Assembly (NCBI GenBank): GCA_014803415.1
Contig: JAAVBZ010000045.1
Span: 62,001-126,000 of the forward strand
DNA from: Lachnospiraceae bacterium
Lineage (GTDB): Bacteria; Bacillota; Clostridia; Lachnospirales; Lachnospiraceae
Direction: 5' to 3'
DNA length: 64,000 bases
This document shows, one piece after another, positions 51,904 through 61,717 of this stretch (position 1 is the stretch's first letter; each line of letters opens with the position of its first letter). Below the pieces are notes generated by a model that saw nothing but the letters and a program-made list of their open reading frames with translations, searched no databases and had not been told where the DNA came from. The translations under genes were made by a program, and so were the position numbers.

Positions 51904-53391
51904 ATGGAAATTTTATATAATAGTACCAGATCGAAGAAAAGTCCGGTAAAAGCTTCAGAAGCAATCTTAAAGGGGCTTTCAGAAGACGGTGGATTGTTTG
52001 TACCGGAAAGGATTCCGGCGCTTGATAAATCCCTTGAGGAGCTGTCTCATATGACATATGGACAGGTTGCTTATGAAGTAATGAAACTGTATCTGACTGA
52101 TTTTACGGAAGATGAGCTGAAGAACTGCATTGAGAAGGCTTATGATGCTAAATTCGATACAGAGGTCATAGCGCCTTTGGCAGAAGCAGATGGTGCATTT
52201 TACCTGGAGCTTTTTCATGGTGCAACCATTGCCTTCAAAGATATGGCATTATCAATTTTGCCGCATCTGATGATAACATCGGCAAAGAAAAATAATGTTG
52301 AGAATGAAATTGTGATACTGACAGCAACTTCCGGGGATACCGGCAAGGCTGCACTGGCAGGATTTGCTGATGTGGATGGGACAAGGATCGTGGTGTTCTA
52401 TCCGAAAAATGGCGTAAGTCCCATTCAGGAAAAACAGATGGTGACCCAGAAGGGTAAAAATACATATGTTGTAGGTATTCATGGTAATTTTGATGATGCT
52501 CAGACCGGTGTGAAGCGGATTTTTGGGGATAAAGAACTGGCAGCTTATATGGAGACAAAAGGTTTTCAGTTTTCTTCAGCCAATTCCATTAATATCGGAA
52601 GACTGGTACCTCAGATTGTTTATTACGTATATTCTTATGTGAAATTACTGGAAGAAGGCCGTGTTAAAGAGGGAGAGCAGATCAATGTAGTGGTTCCCAC
52701 GGGTAACTTCGGCAATATACTGGCTGCTTTTTATGCAAAACAAATGGGTCTTCCTATTGATAAACTTATCTGTGCGTCCAATGAGAATAAAGTACTGTAT
52801 GATTTCTTTACATCAGGTACTTATGACAGGAACAGGGATTTCGTGCTTACCTCATCGCCTTCTATGGATATTCTTATTTCCAGTAATCTGGAGCGTTTGA
52901 TCTATAAGATAGCAGGTGATGATGCTGAAAAGAATCTGGATCTGATGAATGAGCTGAAGCAGACCGGTAAATACAGTATTACAGAGGAAATGAGTTTACA
53001 GCTTGCAGATTTCTATGGTAATTATGCAAGTGAAGAGGAGACAGCACAGACCATCCATGATCTGTATGACAGGACAGGATATGTGATAGATACCCATACA
53101 GCAGTTGCTTCCTGTGTTTATAAGAAGTACAAAAAGGATACCGGAGACGAAAAGACAGCTGTGATCGCTTCTACAGCAAGTCCCTACAAATTTACCAGAA
53201 GTGTTATGAATGCCATTGATAACAAATATGATGATATGGATGATTTTGAACTGGCTAATAAGCTTTCTGAACTTTCAGGGGTAGCAGTACCTGAGGCGAT
53301 CAAGGAGATTGCAGCAGCACCGGTTTTACATGATCACATCTGCGACAGATCAGAAATGAAACAGACTGTAATGGATTTTTTGGGAATATAA
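51904..53391 (+). CDS. thrC: Threonine synthase
   Basis: A 495-residue PLP enzyme that converts O-phosphohomoserine to threonine. It has the long-form N-terminus (MEILYNSTRSKK, SEDGGLFVPERIP), the PLP-lysine block ELFHGATIAFKDMALSILP (Lys near residue 112), TATSGDTGKAALAGF, FSSANSINIGRLVPQ and VVPTGNFGNILAAFYAK. The ATG at 51904 with aaagga upstream is preferred over an in-frame ATG at 51838. It stands apart from other threonine genes and ends at a strong terminator. Confidence 0.95.
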   Translation: MEILYNSTRSKKSPVKASEAILKGLSEDGGLFVPERIPALDKSLEELSHMTYGQVAYEVMKLYLTDFTEDELKNCIEKAYDAKFDTEVIAPLAEADGAFYLELFHGATIAFKDMALSILPHLMITSAKKNNVENEIVILTATSGDTGKAALAGFADVDGTRIVVFYPKNGVSPIQEKQMVTQKGKNTYVVGIHGNFDDAQTGVKRIFGDKELAAYMETKGFQFSSANSINIGRLVPQIVYYVYSYVKLLEEGRVKEGEQINVVVPTGNFGNILAAFYAKQMGLPIDKLICASNENKVLYDFFTSGTYDRNRDFVLTSSPSMDILISSNLERLIYKIAGDDAEKNLDLMNELKQTGKYSITEEMSLQLADFYGNYASEEETAQTIHDLYDRTGYVIDTHTAVASCVYKKYKKDTGDEKTAVIASTASPYKFTRSVMNAIDNKYDDMDDFELANKLSELSGVAVPEAIKEIAAAPVLHDHICDRSEMKQTVMDFLGI

Positions 53392-53408
53392 ACAAATAAT
53401 ACGGGAAT

Positions 53409-53442
53409 AAAAAAGCGGTTCGAGGTGCGAACCGCTTTTTTG
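53409..53442 (+). terminator. Intrinsic terminator after thrC
   Basis: 14-bp perfect stem aaaaaagcggttcg / cgaaccgctttttt (53409-53422 with 53428-53441), loop aggtg. Its A- and T-runs allow function on both strands, serving convergent thrC and citrate synthase. Confidence 0.88.
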
Positions 53443-53469
53443 TAATATAGGAAATTCCTCCTAAGAGCG

Positions 53470-53515
53470 GAAGGACCGAAGGTTCTTCCCAAGATAATCG
53501 CGTAGCGATTTTCTT
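53470..53515. repeat. Pair of palindromes downstream of the citrate synthase gene
   Basis: ggaaggacc-gaa-ggttcttcc (near 53469-53489, one G-U) is followed by a 12-bp stem with one mismatch closing on aatcgc-gta-gcgatt (about 53490-53515). The tandem GC-capped hairpins resemble the element at 2278-2398 in style. Confidence 0.5.
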
Positions 53516-53516
53516 G

Positions 53517-54884
53517 TTAATACCGGTCTTCCATATCAATATATTCTTTGTCGATACTGATAGGCTTGTAGGCAGGTCTGATGATCTTGCCATTGTTTGC
53601 AAGTTCTTCCATACGGTGTGCGCTCCAGCCGGAAATACGTGCCATGGCAAAGATAGGCGTGTAAAGTTCCATGGGAAGGCCTAACATGTTATAAACAAAA
53701 CCGGAATAGAAGTCCACATTGACACTGACGCCTTTATACATCTGACGTTCTCCGGAAATAACAACGGGGGCAAGTTTCTCTACAAGAGAATACAGCGCAA
53801 ATTCTTTTTCCAGGGATTTTTCCATGGAAAGTTTTTCTGCAAAGTCCTTGAGAATTACAGCTCTTGGATCCGACTTGGAATAAATGGCATGACCCACACC
53901 GTAGATCAGTCCGGCATGGTCAAAAGCTTCTTTATGCAGAAGTTTTTGCAGATAAGCTTTAACTTCTTCTTCATCCTCCCAGTCTTTGATTTCTTTCTTC
54001 ATTTCGTCAAACATCTGAACAACCTTGATGTTGGCACCGCCGTGACGGGGACCTTTCAGGGAACCGATCGCAGCGGCAATAACAGAATAAGTATCTGTAA
54101 GGGAAGAGGTAACAACATGGGTGGTAAAAGATGAATTGTTACCGCCGCCGTGTTCCATATGAAGCACCAGAGCAATATCAAGCAGCTTGGCCTCCAAAGG
54201 GGTATAGGAACTGTCAGGACGAAGAATATGTAAGATATTCTCTGCCGCTGAAAGGGAGGGATCAGGCTGGTGGATATAGAGACTCTTTCCGTCATGATAG
54301 TGACAGTATGCCTGATAACCGTAAATGGACAGAAGCGGGAACAGGCTGATGAGCTGCAGACACTGACGAAGTACATTAGGCAGGGAAACATCATCCGCTC
54401 TGTCATCGTAGGAATAGAGAGTCAGTACACTTCTTGAAAGTGTATTCATCATATCAATGCTGGGAGCTTTCATAATGATATCCCGGACAAAACTGGTGGG
54501 AAGAGTACGATAGCCTGCCAGCATATCTCTGAAGCTTAGCAGTTCTTCTTCATTCGGCAGTTTGTCAAAGAGAAGAAGATAAGTAACTTCTTCAAATCCG
54601 AACCGGTCATTCTGGGTAAAACCTGCTACCAGATCCTTGACATCATAGCCCCGGTAAAAGAGTCTGCCGTGTGTGGGAACGGATACTCCATCCACTATTT
54701 TGGTGGCGCGTACATCGGAAATATTGGTAAGCCCTGCCAGCACGCCTTTTCCGTTTAAATCCCGCAGACCTCTTTTTACATCGTACTTTGTAAAAAGTTC
54801 TGAGTCGATGATATCTGCCTTTTGTGCCATGGAAGCAAGACGGATGATATCGGGTGTAATTTCTGAATAGCTATTATGATCCAT
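53517..54884 (-). CDS. Citrate synthase
   Basis: A 455-residue citrate synthase that condenses oxaloacetate and acetyl-CoA. Active-site regions are visible: HMEHGGGNNSSFTTH (first catalytic His), LKGPRHGGAN (second His) and VNVDFYSGFVYNMLG (catalytic Asp). YRGYDVKDL near residue 80 is typical. It is longer than the ~370-residue Bacillus enzymes because of an N-terminal extension (~45 residues) and an insertion, as in other Lachnospiraceae. SD aaggag is about 10 nt before the ATG. With pckA divergent, it forms a node for oxaloacetate use. Confidence 0.93.
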   Translation of the reverse strand: MDHNSYSEITPDIIRLASMAQKADIIDSELFTKYDVKRGLRDLNGKGVLAGLTNISDVRATKIVDGVSVPTHGRLFYRGYDVKDLVAGFTQNDRFGFEEVTYLLLFDKLPNEEELLSFRDMLAGYRTLPTSFVRDIIMKAPSIDMMNTLSRSVLTLYSYDDRADDVSLPNVLRQCLQLISLFPLLSIYGYQAYCHYHDGKSLYIHQPDPSLSAAENILHILRPDSSYTPLEAKLLDIALVLHMEHGGGNNSSFTTHVVTSSLTDTYSVIAAAIGSLKGPRHGGANIKVVQMFDEMKKEIKDWEDEEEVKAYLQKLLHKEAFDHAGLIYGVGHAIYSKSDPRAVILKDFAEKLSMEKSLEKEFALYSLVEKLAPVVISGERQMYKGVSVNVDFYSGFVYNMLGLPMELYTPIFAMARISGWSAHRMEELANNGKIIRPAYKPISIDKEYIDMEDRY

Positions 54885-55237
54885 AGTATATTAACTCCTT
54901 TCTACCTTGGATTGTGTCTGTTTATACATAAAATTTTGATGTATCAATACAGTGAATTGATTTCGGACATGTTGCAGAATATGTCAGACTAAAAATATAT
55001 ATTTTCTATCTTATCATGGCAAAAGAATTGAAACAAGTAAAAAAATATAGTTTACAAATATTTAATAAATAGAAACTTGAGTTTCCGTAAATTGCAGCCA
55101 AAAAGTAAGTATAGTTGCTGATTCAAGCCAATTTAGGTATTTACTTATTTTCCTGAATATGGTATGCTTTAAACGTATATGGATTGATAATGGGTTCTAT
55201 ATATCAACTATAATATAAAAGAAGAGAGGTTAAAAAA
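54885..55237. promoter_or_regulatory. Divergent regulatory region between citrate synthase and pckA
   Basis: No gene is seen in these 353 bases. The + strand holds a good pckA promoter: TTTACT (55140-55145), a 17-bp spacer and TATGCT (55163-55168) with an extended TGG. Perfect dyad gaaact-tg-agtttc lies at 55072-55085, and the AT dyad tattta-a-taaata just upstream; both could be operators. On the minus strand a TTGATA...TATAAA pair near 54923-54949 is a weak candidate for the citrate synthase promoter. Confidence 0.55.
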
Positions 55238-56839
55238 ATGGCAATTGATTTAAGCAAGTATGGCATTACCGGTGTCAAAGAAATCGTGCACAACCCTTCT
55301 TACGAAATGTTATTCGAGGAAGAGACAAAAGCAGGCCTGGAGGGCTTTGAAGTCGGTCAGGAAAGCGAACTTGGAGCAGTCAACGTAATGACTGGTATTT
55401 ATACAGGTCGTTCACCTAAAGACAAGTATATCGTTATGGATGATAATTCCAAAGATACGGTATGGTGGACTTCCGATGAGTACAAGAACGACAATCATCC
55501 TATGTCTGAAGATGTTTGGGCTACCATTAAGGAAATTGCTAAGAAAGAGCTTTGCGACAAACGTCTTTTCGTAGTAGATGCATTCTGTGGTGCAAATAAA
55601 GACACCCGTATGGCAGTACGTTTCATCGTTGAAGTTGCATGGCAGGCACATTTCATTAAGAATATGTTCATTCAGCCTTCCGATGCAGAGCTGGCTGATT
55701 TCGAGCCGGATTTCGTTGTTTATAACGCTTCTAAGGCAAAAGTTGACAATTATAAAGAGTTAGGTCTTAACTCAGAAACCTGTGTTGCTTTCAATATCAC
55801 CAGCCGCGAGCAGGTTATCATTAATACATGGTACGGCGGAGAAATGAAGAAGGGTATGTTCTCCATGATGAACTACTATCTGCCGCTTAAGGGTATTGCT
55901 TCTATGCACTGTTCCGCAAATACAGACATGAATGGCGAAAACACAGCTATCTTCTTCGGACTTTCCGGAACTGGTAAGACAACCCTTTCCACTGACCCGA
56001 AGCGTCTTCTTATCGGTGACGACGAGCACGGCTGGGATGATAACGGCGTATTTAACTTTGAGGGCGGATGTTATGCGAAGGTTATCAATCTGGACAAAGA
56101 TTCCGAGCCGGATATCTACAATGCGATCAAGCGTAATGCTCTTCTTGAGAACGTTACTCTGGATGCTGACGGAAAGATTGACTTTGACGATAAGAGTGTA
56201 ACGGAGAATACCCGTGTATCTTACCCGATCAATCACATTGACAATATTGTGAAACCGGTATCCGCTGCTCCTGCTGCTAAGAACGTAATCTTCTTATCCG
56301 CAGATGCATTTGGAGTACTGCCGCCTGTATCTATTCTGACACCGGAGCAGACCCAGTACTACTTCCTTTCCGGATTTACCGCTAAGTTAGCTGGAACAGA
56401 GCGCGGAATTACAGAGCCTACACCGACCTTCTCCGCTTGTTTCGGACAGGCATTCTTAGAGCTTCATCCGACCAAGTATGCAGAAGAATTAGTTAAGAGA
56501 ATGGAAAAGAGCGGTGCAAAGGCTTATCTCGTAAACACAGGCTGGAACGGAACTGGAAAGAGAATTTCCATTAAGGATACCCGTGGAATCATTGATGGAA
56601 TCTTAAGTGGTGACATCAACAATGCTCCGACAAAGAAGATTCCGCTCTTCAACTTTGAAGTTCCTACCGAGCTTCCGGGTGTTGATCCTGCAATTCTTGA
56701 CCCGCGCGATACTTATGCAGATGTTTCCGAATGGGAAACCAAGGCAAAAGACTTAGCAGACAGATTTGTTAAGAACTTTGCAAAATATGAAGGCAACGAT
56801 GCTGGAAAGGCATTAGTTTCTGCAGGACCTGAGAAATAA
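55238..56839 (+). CDS. pckA: Phosphoenolpyruvate carboxykinase (ATP)
   Basis: A 533-residue enzyme interconverting oxaloacetate + ATP and PEP + CO2 + ADP. The N-domain has [12 protein letters not shown] (oxaloacetate binding) and [12 protein letters not shown] (Mn site Lys). The kinase P-loop [20 protein letters not shown] (metal-binding Asp) and the [14 protein letters not shown] lid region follow. In anaerobes of this group it often works in the CO2-fixing, ATP-forming direction, feeding the oxaloacetate used by the 5S-type subunit (inference). SD gaagagagg precedes the ATG, and a strong terminator follows. Confidence 0.96.
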   Translation: MAIDLSKYGITGVKEIVHNPSYEMLFEEETKAGLEGFEVGQESELGAVNVMTGIYTGRSPKDKYIVMDDNSKDTVWWTSDEYKNDNHPMSEDVWATIKEIAKKELCDKRLFVVDAFCGANKDTRMAVRFIVEVAWQAHFIKNMFIQPSDAELADFEPDFVVYNASKAKVDNYKELGLNSETCVAFNITSREQVIINTWYGGEMKKGMFSMMNYYLPLKGIASMHCSANTDMNGENTAIFFGLSGTGKTTLSTDPKRLLIGDDEHGWDDNGVFNFEGGCYAKVINLDKDSEPDIYNAIKRNALLENVTLDADGKIDFDDKSVTENTRVSYPINHIDNIVKPVSAAPAAKNVIFLSADAFGVLPPVSILTPEQTQYYFLSGFTAKLAGTERGITEPTPTFSACFGQAFLELHPTKYAEELVKRMEKSGAKAYLVNTGWNGTGKRISIKDTRGIIDGILSGDINNAPTKKIPLFNFEVPTELPGVDPAILDPRDTYADVSEWETKAKDLADRFVKNFAKYEGNDAGKALVSAGPEK

Positions 56840-56848
56840 GTTATATTT

Positions 56849-56887
56849 ATACGGGTATATCTGTTAAGATATACCCGTATTTTTTTA
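56849..56887 (+). terminator. Intrinsic terminator after pckA
   Basis: 12-bp perfect stem atacgggtatat / atatacccgtat (56849-56860 with 56869-56880) followed by seven T. Confidence 0.88.
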
Positions 56888-56895
56888 TTTTACAG

Positions 56896-56924
56896 TTGTA
56901 TTTTAGACTTATATTGGATATAAT
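56896..56924 (+). promoter_or_regulatory. Promoter of the 6S RNA gene
   Basis: TTGTAT (56896-56901), a 17-bp spacer and TATAAT (56919-56924), giving a start near 56931. Confidence 0.65.
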
Positions 56925-56930
56925 AAAACT

Positions 56931-57152
56931 AACCTGAGATGCGCGATAACTCCTGTTGTTTTTGAACCTACAGATACTTTAAACGGGATTCCTATATCGT
57001 CTGGCGGCTGTCAAGCCCTCACTCATTTGAGGATTGGAAGGGAAGGCAAATGTTCAGATTGCGGTCACCCACCTAGCTCGGCTAGGAGTCAAAAGACAGG
57101 AACCGGCATTTTGGGGAACGAAAGAAAAGCAGCCAATGGCTGCTTTTCTTTG
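56931..57152 (+). ncRNA. ssrS: 6S RNA
   Basis: This roughly 200-nt non-coding stretch has the Clostridia 6S RNA layout: gaacctacag and a cgggattcctat strand on the 5' side, a central gene-end hairpin (ccctcactcatttgagg), then gggaaggcaaatgttcag and ggtcacccacctagc...ctaggagtc on the 3' side. It would form a long duplex with a promoter-like bubble that binds sigma-A RNA polymerase in stationary phase. The transcript starts after a clear promoter and ends at a terminator (aaagcagcc / ggctgctttt, about 57125-57152). The identification is from remembered family patterns, not a covariance search. Confidence 0.75.
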
Positions 57153-57172
57153 TTATAATGAGGAGCTTGTAT

Positions 57173-59452
57173 ATGAAAAAAGAAACTCGTATTTTGTTAA
57201 AACTGATACTGATCATTGTCTGTGTATGCGTACTTATTTTCCTGATAAAAAAAGATACCAGGGTATTTCGTATGGAGCAGCCCGAAGGAGAGGGAATAGA
57301 AGCAGATGATGTAGAAATCTTAATGCAGGCTTTTGCCCAAAAGGCGGCATGCAGCGCGGAAACAGGAAGGCAGTTGGAAGAGTGGATTTTACAGATCCAA
57401 AATGCATATGTGCAGAGTGATACAGAATTTTTACTTTACGAAGATTACATAGGAATGATCACACTGCTATCAGATGATAAGCAGTTTAGAATGGAAAGTA
57501 AATATAAAGAGGGATTTTATATCCTGAAGGAGGACTGGTATAAAACTTACGATAACCTGCTGGCCTTATATGGTCTTCAGGAAATCATTGAAAAGTCCGA
57601 GATATTCCTTTTGACCGGAAATGAAAATTTAGCGGGAGAAAAAATGGATGAGGGAAGTCTTCTTTCGGCAGAAGGGGAAATATATACTTATTCTTCCGGG
57701 AAGTTCAAAGACTGCTATTTTTCTAAAGTCAGGGCGTATGTCAGCGAAGATAAGCTTTTGACAGTTAGAGAAAAAGAAAAAGGAAGCGTTACCATGGAAA
57801 ATGTATGGGTGATGGAGGCTGATGAATGGAAAATACAGTTTTTTGTCCATGGATTTGAAATAGCCTATGAATGGAAAGAAGGAGAACCGAAGGAAGATGC
57901 ATTAAGAGAAAGTATTTCTGATATTACCTTTTCGGAAGGACATTTAAGTAAGATAAATGTTAAGAGTGAGCGGGTAAGCGGAAGACTTCTTAGAATGGGA
58001 GAAGAAGATCTTGAACTGCAGGACAAAGGAACTTTTGCAATATCCGACAACTGTAAAGTATATCAATTATATGAAGAACTTTGTGAAACCGATCTTTCGG
58101 ATTTAAGAATCGGCTATGACTTTGCAGATTATGTACTGGATAGAGGAAAAATATGCGCAGTACTTATCATGCGTAAAGAGAATATGGAAAGCATCAGAAT
58201 AGCCGTGATGAACAGCAATTTCAAATCTTTGTACCATGACAGCCTGACGCTGGCTGCAGACTGTGAAGTGGAACTTATTTACGGACCGTATGAGGAAAGA
58301 GAGAGAAAAGTCTTTAATGCAGGAGAAAAAATAGAAATTGACAGTGAGAGCAATTATCTTGATGGAGACAGAGTAGAGCTTGTCCCGGCCGTAAAATCCG
58401 GAAGAATCCAGGTGTTTTCAATTGACAGAAATCAGGGAACTCCTTCTTATAGGGGAAGGATGGAAATTGTAAAGACAGGGGAAGGACTCGTACTTATCAA
58501 TGAACTGCTTTTGGAAGAATATCTTTATTCTGTAGTGCCAAGCGAAATGCCGGCATCCTATGCACCGGAGGCGTTAAAAGCGCAGGCAGTCTGTGCCAGA
58601 ACTTATGCCTACCGATATTTGATCCATCCGGGATTGCCTGATCTGGGCGCTCATGTGGATGACAGTGTCAATTATCAGGTTTACAATAATATCGTGGAAA
58701 ATGTGAATTCGACAAAAGCAGTCAAAGAAACTACGGGAATTTTGCTTTACCATGGCAGTGAAGCAGTAAGCACTTATTATTATTCTACTTCCTGTGGTTT
58801 CGGAACGGATGCGGGGGTATGGAATGAAAGCAATAAAGAGACCATGCCATACTTATCCTCAGTACATATTGCTGAAAATGATAATACCGGCGAGGGAAGC
58901 GAAGATGAAGAAGAGATCACGCCGGAACAAATGAGCAGAGAAGAAGAGTTCAGGGAGTATATCTTAAATACGCATGAAGAAGATTATGAAAAGGAAGAAG
59001 CATGGTATCGCTGGCAGTATGATGTTTCGGAAATGAATGTAAAAGAAATGGCAGGGCGTATGTCGGAGGATTTCTCCGAAGTTTATGATATGTATATTGC
59101 AGAGAGAAGAGAAGGAGGTGTGGCACAAAAGCTGATTCTTGATACGGATGCAGGTATTTTTGAGACATCAGGAGAATACAATATACGATATGTCTTAAAC
59201 AATGGCGGCAGTGTTAGGAAGCAGGATGGAACCGAGGCGGAAATAGGAAAGATCATTCCCAGTGCATATATCATAATTGATGTTGTAAAAGATGGGGGAA
59301 TTGTGGTAGGATATACTGTGTTTGGCGGTGGATATGGTCATGGTGTGGGAATGAGCCAGAATGGAGCAAAAGCCATGGGAAACAGTCAAAAGAGCTGTGA
59401 GGAGATCCTGACCTTCTTTTATCCTGAATGCTATATGAAAAAATTGTATTAA
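57173..59452 (+). CDS. SpoIID/LytB-domain protein, membrane-anchored
   Basis: A 759-residue type II membrane protein: span at residues ~8-27, a large unrecognised external region (~35-390), then a SpoIID domain (~400-759). The domain contains EEYLYSVVPSEMPASYAPEA, LKAQAVCARTYAYR, YYSTSCGFGTDAGVW and VFGGGYGHGVGMSQNGAKAM. SpoIID is a lytic transglycosylase needed for engulfment; the catalytic Glu corresponds to VVPSEMP. At more than twice SpoIID's ~340 residues and with the extended N-terminal part, this is a LytB-like relative rather than orthologous SpoIID. ATG 57173 lies 7 nt after aggag. Confidence 0.85.
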   Translation: MKKETRILLKLILIIVCVCVLIFLIKKDTRVFRMEQPEGEGIEADDVEILMQAFAQKAACSAETGRQLEEWILQIQNAYVQSDTEFLLYEDYIGMITLLSDDKQFRMESKYKEGFYILKEDWYKTYDNLLALYGLQEIIEKSEIFLLTGNENLAGEKMDEGSLLSAEGEIYTYSSGKFKDCYFSKVRAYVSEDKLLTVREKEKGSVTMENVWVMEADEWKIQFFVHGFEIAYEWKEGEPKEDALRESISDITFSEGHLSKINVKSERVSGRLLRMGEEDLELQDKGTFAISDNCKVYQLYEELCETDLSDLRIGYDFADYVLDRGKICAVLIMRKENMESIRIAVMNSNFKSLYHDSLTLAADCEVELIYGPYEERERKVFNAGEKIEIDSESNYLDGDRVELVPAVKSGRIQVFSIDRNQGTPSYRGRMEIVKTGEGLVLINELLLEEYLYSVVPSEMPASYAPEALKAQAVCARTYAYRYLIHPGLPDLGAHVDDSVNYQVYNNIVENVNSTKAVKETTGILLYHGSEAVSTYYYSTSCGFGTDAGVWNESNKETMPYLSSVHIAENDNTGEGSEDEEEITPEQMSREEEFREYILNTHEEDYEKEEAWYRWQYDVSEMNVKEMAGRMSEDFSEVYDMYIAERREGGVAQKLILDTDAGIFETSGEYNIRYVLNNGGSVRKQDGTEAEIGKIIPSAYIIIDVVKDGGIVVGYTVFGGGYGHGVGMSQNGAKAMGNSQKSCEEILTFFYPECYMKKLY

Positions 59453-59480
59453 TGAGTAAAGGAAACGGACAAAGAAAACA

Positions 59481-60320
59481 ATGCTTAGAAGATTATTATT
59501 TATCGGATATGATTTTGGTAAGCATATGAGCAAAAAGAATGTAAGTGCATTTGCAGCAAGTACGGCATTCTTTCTGTTTTTATCCCTGATCCCCATGTTG
59601 ATGCTTTTGTGTGCCATAATTCCATATACACCGGTCACGGAGGCCACTCTGTTAAGAGTAGTTACTAAAATTGTACCGGATCAGATGAAAGGGCTTTTAT
59701 CCGGAATTATTACCGAGGTTTATGACAAATCCATAGGGATCATCTCTATAACGGCAATAGGTACTATTTGGTCAGCCGGTAAAGGGATGATGGCGCTGAT
59801 GCAGGGATTAAATGCCATCAATGATGTGGAAGAAAACAGAAATTATGTGGTGCTTCGGATCGTAGCAAGCTTTTATACGATCATGGTCGTGATCTTAATG
59901 CTGATTTCTCTGATCACTATGGTATTTGGCAATACGCTGGTAAATATAGTGGAAAGACAGATTCCGCAGTCAGCTTATCTGTTTAATGTTCTGATGCATT
60001 TCAGAATGATGGTGGTCTGGTTTGTAATTACCATTATTATAGCGCTTATGTATACATACATGCCGGGCGCCAAGCTGGGATTCAAAATGCAGCTCCCAGG
60101 CGCAGTGGTGGCTTCTATTGGCTGGAGTATTGTCACCTGGGTCTTTTCTGTTTATGTGGATGAATTTAACGGTTTCAGTGCTTATGGCAGTCTGACTACG
60201 ATCATTATTTTAATGTTGTGGCTGTATGCCTGTATGTACATTGTCATGGCCGGCGCTTTTCTGAACAGGTATTTTAAGCCCGCGTTTCAGTTTTTTGTAG
60301 GAAAAAGAAAAAACAAGTGA
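59481..60320 (+). CDS. YihY/BrkB-family membrane protein
   Basis: A 279-residue membrane protein with six spans. Family features are FAASTAFFLFLSLIPMLMLL near the N-terminus, the WSAGKGMMALMQGLNAIN block, MYTYMPGAKLGFKMQLPGAV and FSAYGSLTTIIILMLWLYAC near the C-terminus. The function is unsettled; the 'ribonuclease BN' name is a historical misassignment. It follows the SpoIID-like gene by 28 nt and is probably co-transcribed. The C-terminal tail is basic. Confidence 0.88.
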   Translation: MLRRLLFIGYDFGKHMSKKNVSAFAASTAFFLFLSLIPMLMLLCAIIPYTPVTEATLLRVVTKIVPDQMKGLLSGIITEVYDKSIGIISITAIGTIWSAGKGMMALMQGLNAINDVEENRNYVVLRIVASFYTIMVVILMLISLITMVFGNTLVNIVERQIPQSAYLFNVLMHFRMMVVWFVITIIIALMYTYMPGAKLGFKMQLPGAVVASIGWSIVTWVFSVYVDEFNGFSAYGSLTTIIILMLWLYACMYIVMAGAFLNRYFKPAFQFFVGKRKNK

Positions 60321-60348
60321 AACTCAGTTCTTTATAGGAAAAAGGGTG

Positions 60349-60377
60349 TTGACAAGCGAAAGAAGATTGACTAAAAT
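60349..60377 (+). promoter_or_regulatory. Promoter of pheST
   Basis: TTGACA (60349-60354), a 17-bp spacer and TAAAAT (60372-60377): a near-consensus promoter ahead of the T-box leader. Confidence 0.8.
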
Positions 60378-60383
60378 AAGTTC

Positions 60384-60650
60384 AGTTAAATAAATGGCTG
60401 TGAAGGTGTTAAGTAACATATTATTTTCTGCCAGAGAGAGGAAGTCACCGGCTGAAAGCTTCCTTAAGTTCAGATAATATGCGAATTTCCCACCAGAGCT
60501 TTCGGATTGAAGCAGGAAGAAATAGTTTTGTGAGTAGGTTCGGACGTGGCGCGCGTTAAGCGAATGAAGTGTCTGCCGGAAGGCAGAAATTTGGGTGGTA
60601 CCGCGGAGAAATTCGTCCCTTGTATGGAAGCATACAGGGGACTTTCATTT
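60384..60650 (+). promoter_or_regulatory. T-box riboswitch (phenylalanyl) controlling pheST
   Basis: A tRNA-sensing leader. Stem I holds a specifier-loop sequence with UUC (Phe) at 60487-60489, followed by ccacc. The antiterminator carries the T-box core ggtggtaccgcgg (60594-60606), whose TGGT can pair with tRNA ACCA, agreeing with the Phe discriminator A. The terminator is a 12-bp stem gtcccttgtatg / catacaggggac (60615-60626 with 60631-60642) followed by tttcatttt. Uncharged tRNA-Phe would favour antitermination and pheS expression. Confidence 0.93.
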
Positions 60651-60680
60651 TATTCAAAATAAAAAAAGGAGACAAGTAAG

Positions 60681-61703
60681 ATGATGTTTAATGCAGACGA
60701 ATTGAAAAACGCTTTTATGGATGACATTCAGGCAGCAAAGTCTGAGCTCCAGCTTTCCGAAGTTTGGAAAAAATACCTTAGCAAGACTGGTTCTGTGCAG
60801 GGATTGATGAATGGGATCAAGCAGGTTGCCAAGGAAGAAAAGAAGGCATATGGTCAGTTTGTGAATGAGGTGAAGACCTGGGTTCAGGAGAAATATGATG
60901 AGAAGAAAGCGCAGATCGAGGAATTCGAACTGCAGCAAAAGTATGAAAGGGAGACCATAGACGTAACGGTTCCTGTTAAAATCCGTCCTATGGGAAATCT
61001 TCATCCGCTGACTACTGTTAAGTATGAGATGATCAATGTGTTTTCAGGTATGGGATTTGAAATTTTTGAAGGTCCGGAAATAGAAGATGATGACCATAAC
61101 TTTACCAGACTGAATGTATTAAAGGATCATCCATCAAGAGACATGCAGGATACCTTCTGGCTGACAGAAGATCTGCTTCTGCGCACCCATACATCACCGG
61201 GACAAATCCGGGTAATGGACAGTAGGAAGCCGCCCATCAAGGTGCTTGTTCCCGGCAAGGTATTCCGTTCCGATTCGGATGCCACCCATTCGCCTATGTT
61301 CAGCCAGATGGAAGGGTTGGTTGTTGATAAGCATATTACGCTGTGCGATCTTCAGGGTATGTTAGATGAATTTGTGAAAGGACTGTTTTCCGATGCGGCC
61401 AAGACAAGGCTGCGTCCTTCCTATTTCCCGTTTACCGAGCCGTCAGTAGAGGTAGATGTGAGCTGCTTTAAGTGCGGCGGAAGCGGATGCTCCCTTTGTA
61501 AAGGAACCGGCTGGATTGAGGTCCTTGGCGGAGGTGTGGTGAATAAGAAGGTGCTTGAAAACTGCGGTATTGATTCGGAAGAGTATTCAGGGCTTGCATT
61601 TGGTATTGGAATTGAGCGTATTGCCATGCTGAAATATGGAATTAACCATATGGGCAAGTTATTTGAAAATGATATCGAATTTTTAAAACAATTTAAGGCA
61701 TAG
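60681..61703 (+). CDS. pheS: Phenylalanine--tRNA ligase alpha subunit
   Basis: A 340-residue class II synthetase subunit. The N-terminal coiled coil (residues ~1-85) binds tRNA. The catalytic core shows [49 protein letters not shown] (motif 2 region), [40 protein letters not shown] and [14 protein letters not shown] (motif 3). It charges tRNA-Phe as an alpha2-beta2 enzyme with PheT. The ATG follows aaaggaga behind the T-box leader, and pheT starts 14 nt downstream. Confidence 0.96.
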   Translation: MMFNADELKNAFMDDIQAAKSELQLSEVWKKYLSKTGSVQGLMNGIKQVAKEEKKAYGQFVNEVKTWVQEKYDEKKAQIEEFELQQKYERETIDVTVPVKIRPMGNLHPLTTVKYEMINVFSGMGFEIFEGPEIEDDDHNFTRLNVLKDHPSRDMQDTFWLTEDLLLRTHTSPGQIRVMDSRKPPIKVLVPGKVFRSDSDATHSPMFSQMEGLVVDKHITLCDLQGMLDEFVKGLFSDAAKTRLRPSYFPFTEPSVEVDVSCFKCGGSGCSLCKGTGWIEVLGGGVVNKKVLENCGIDSEEYSGLAFGIGIERIAMLKYGINHMGKLFENDIEFLKQFKA

Positions 61704-61717
61704 TTGGAGGTGCAATC

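Noticed and set aside
57034-57309. 91-codon frame overlapping the start of the SpoIID-like gene
   Set aside because: It covers the 6S RNA 3' half and a terminator, has no SD, and its translation resembles no protein.
59195-59647. 150-codon minus-strand frame across the SpoIID-like/YihY junction
   Set aside because: It overlaps two convincing + strand genes and encodes no recognisable domain.
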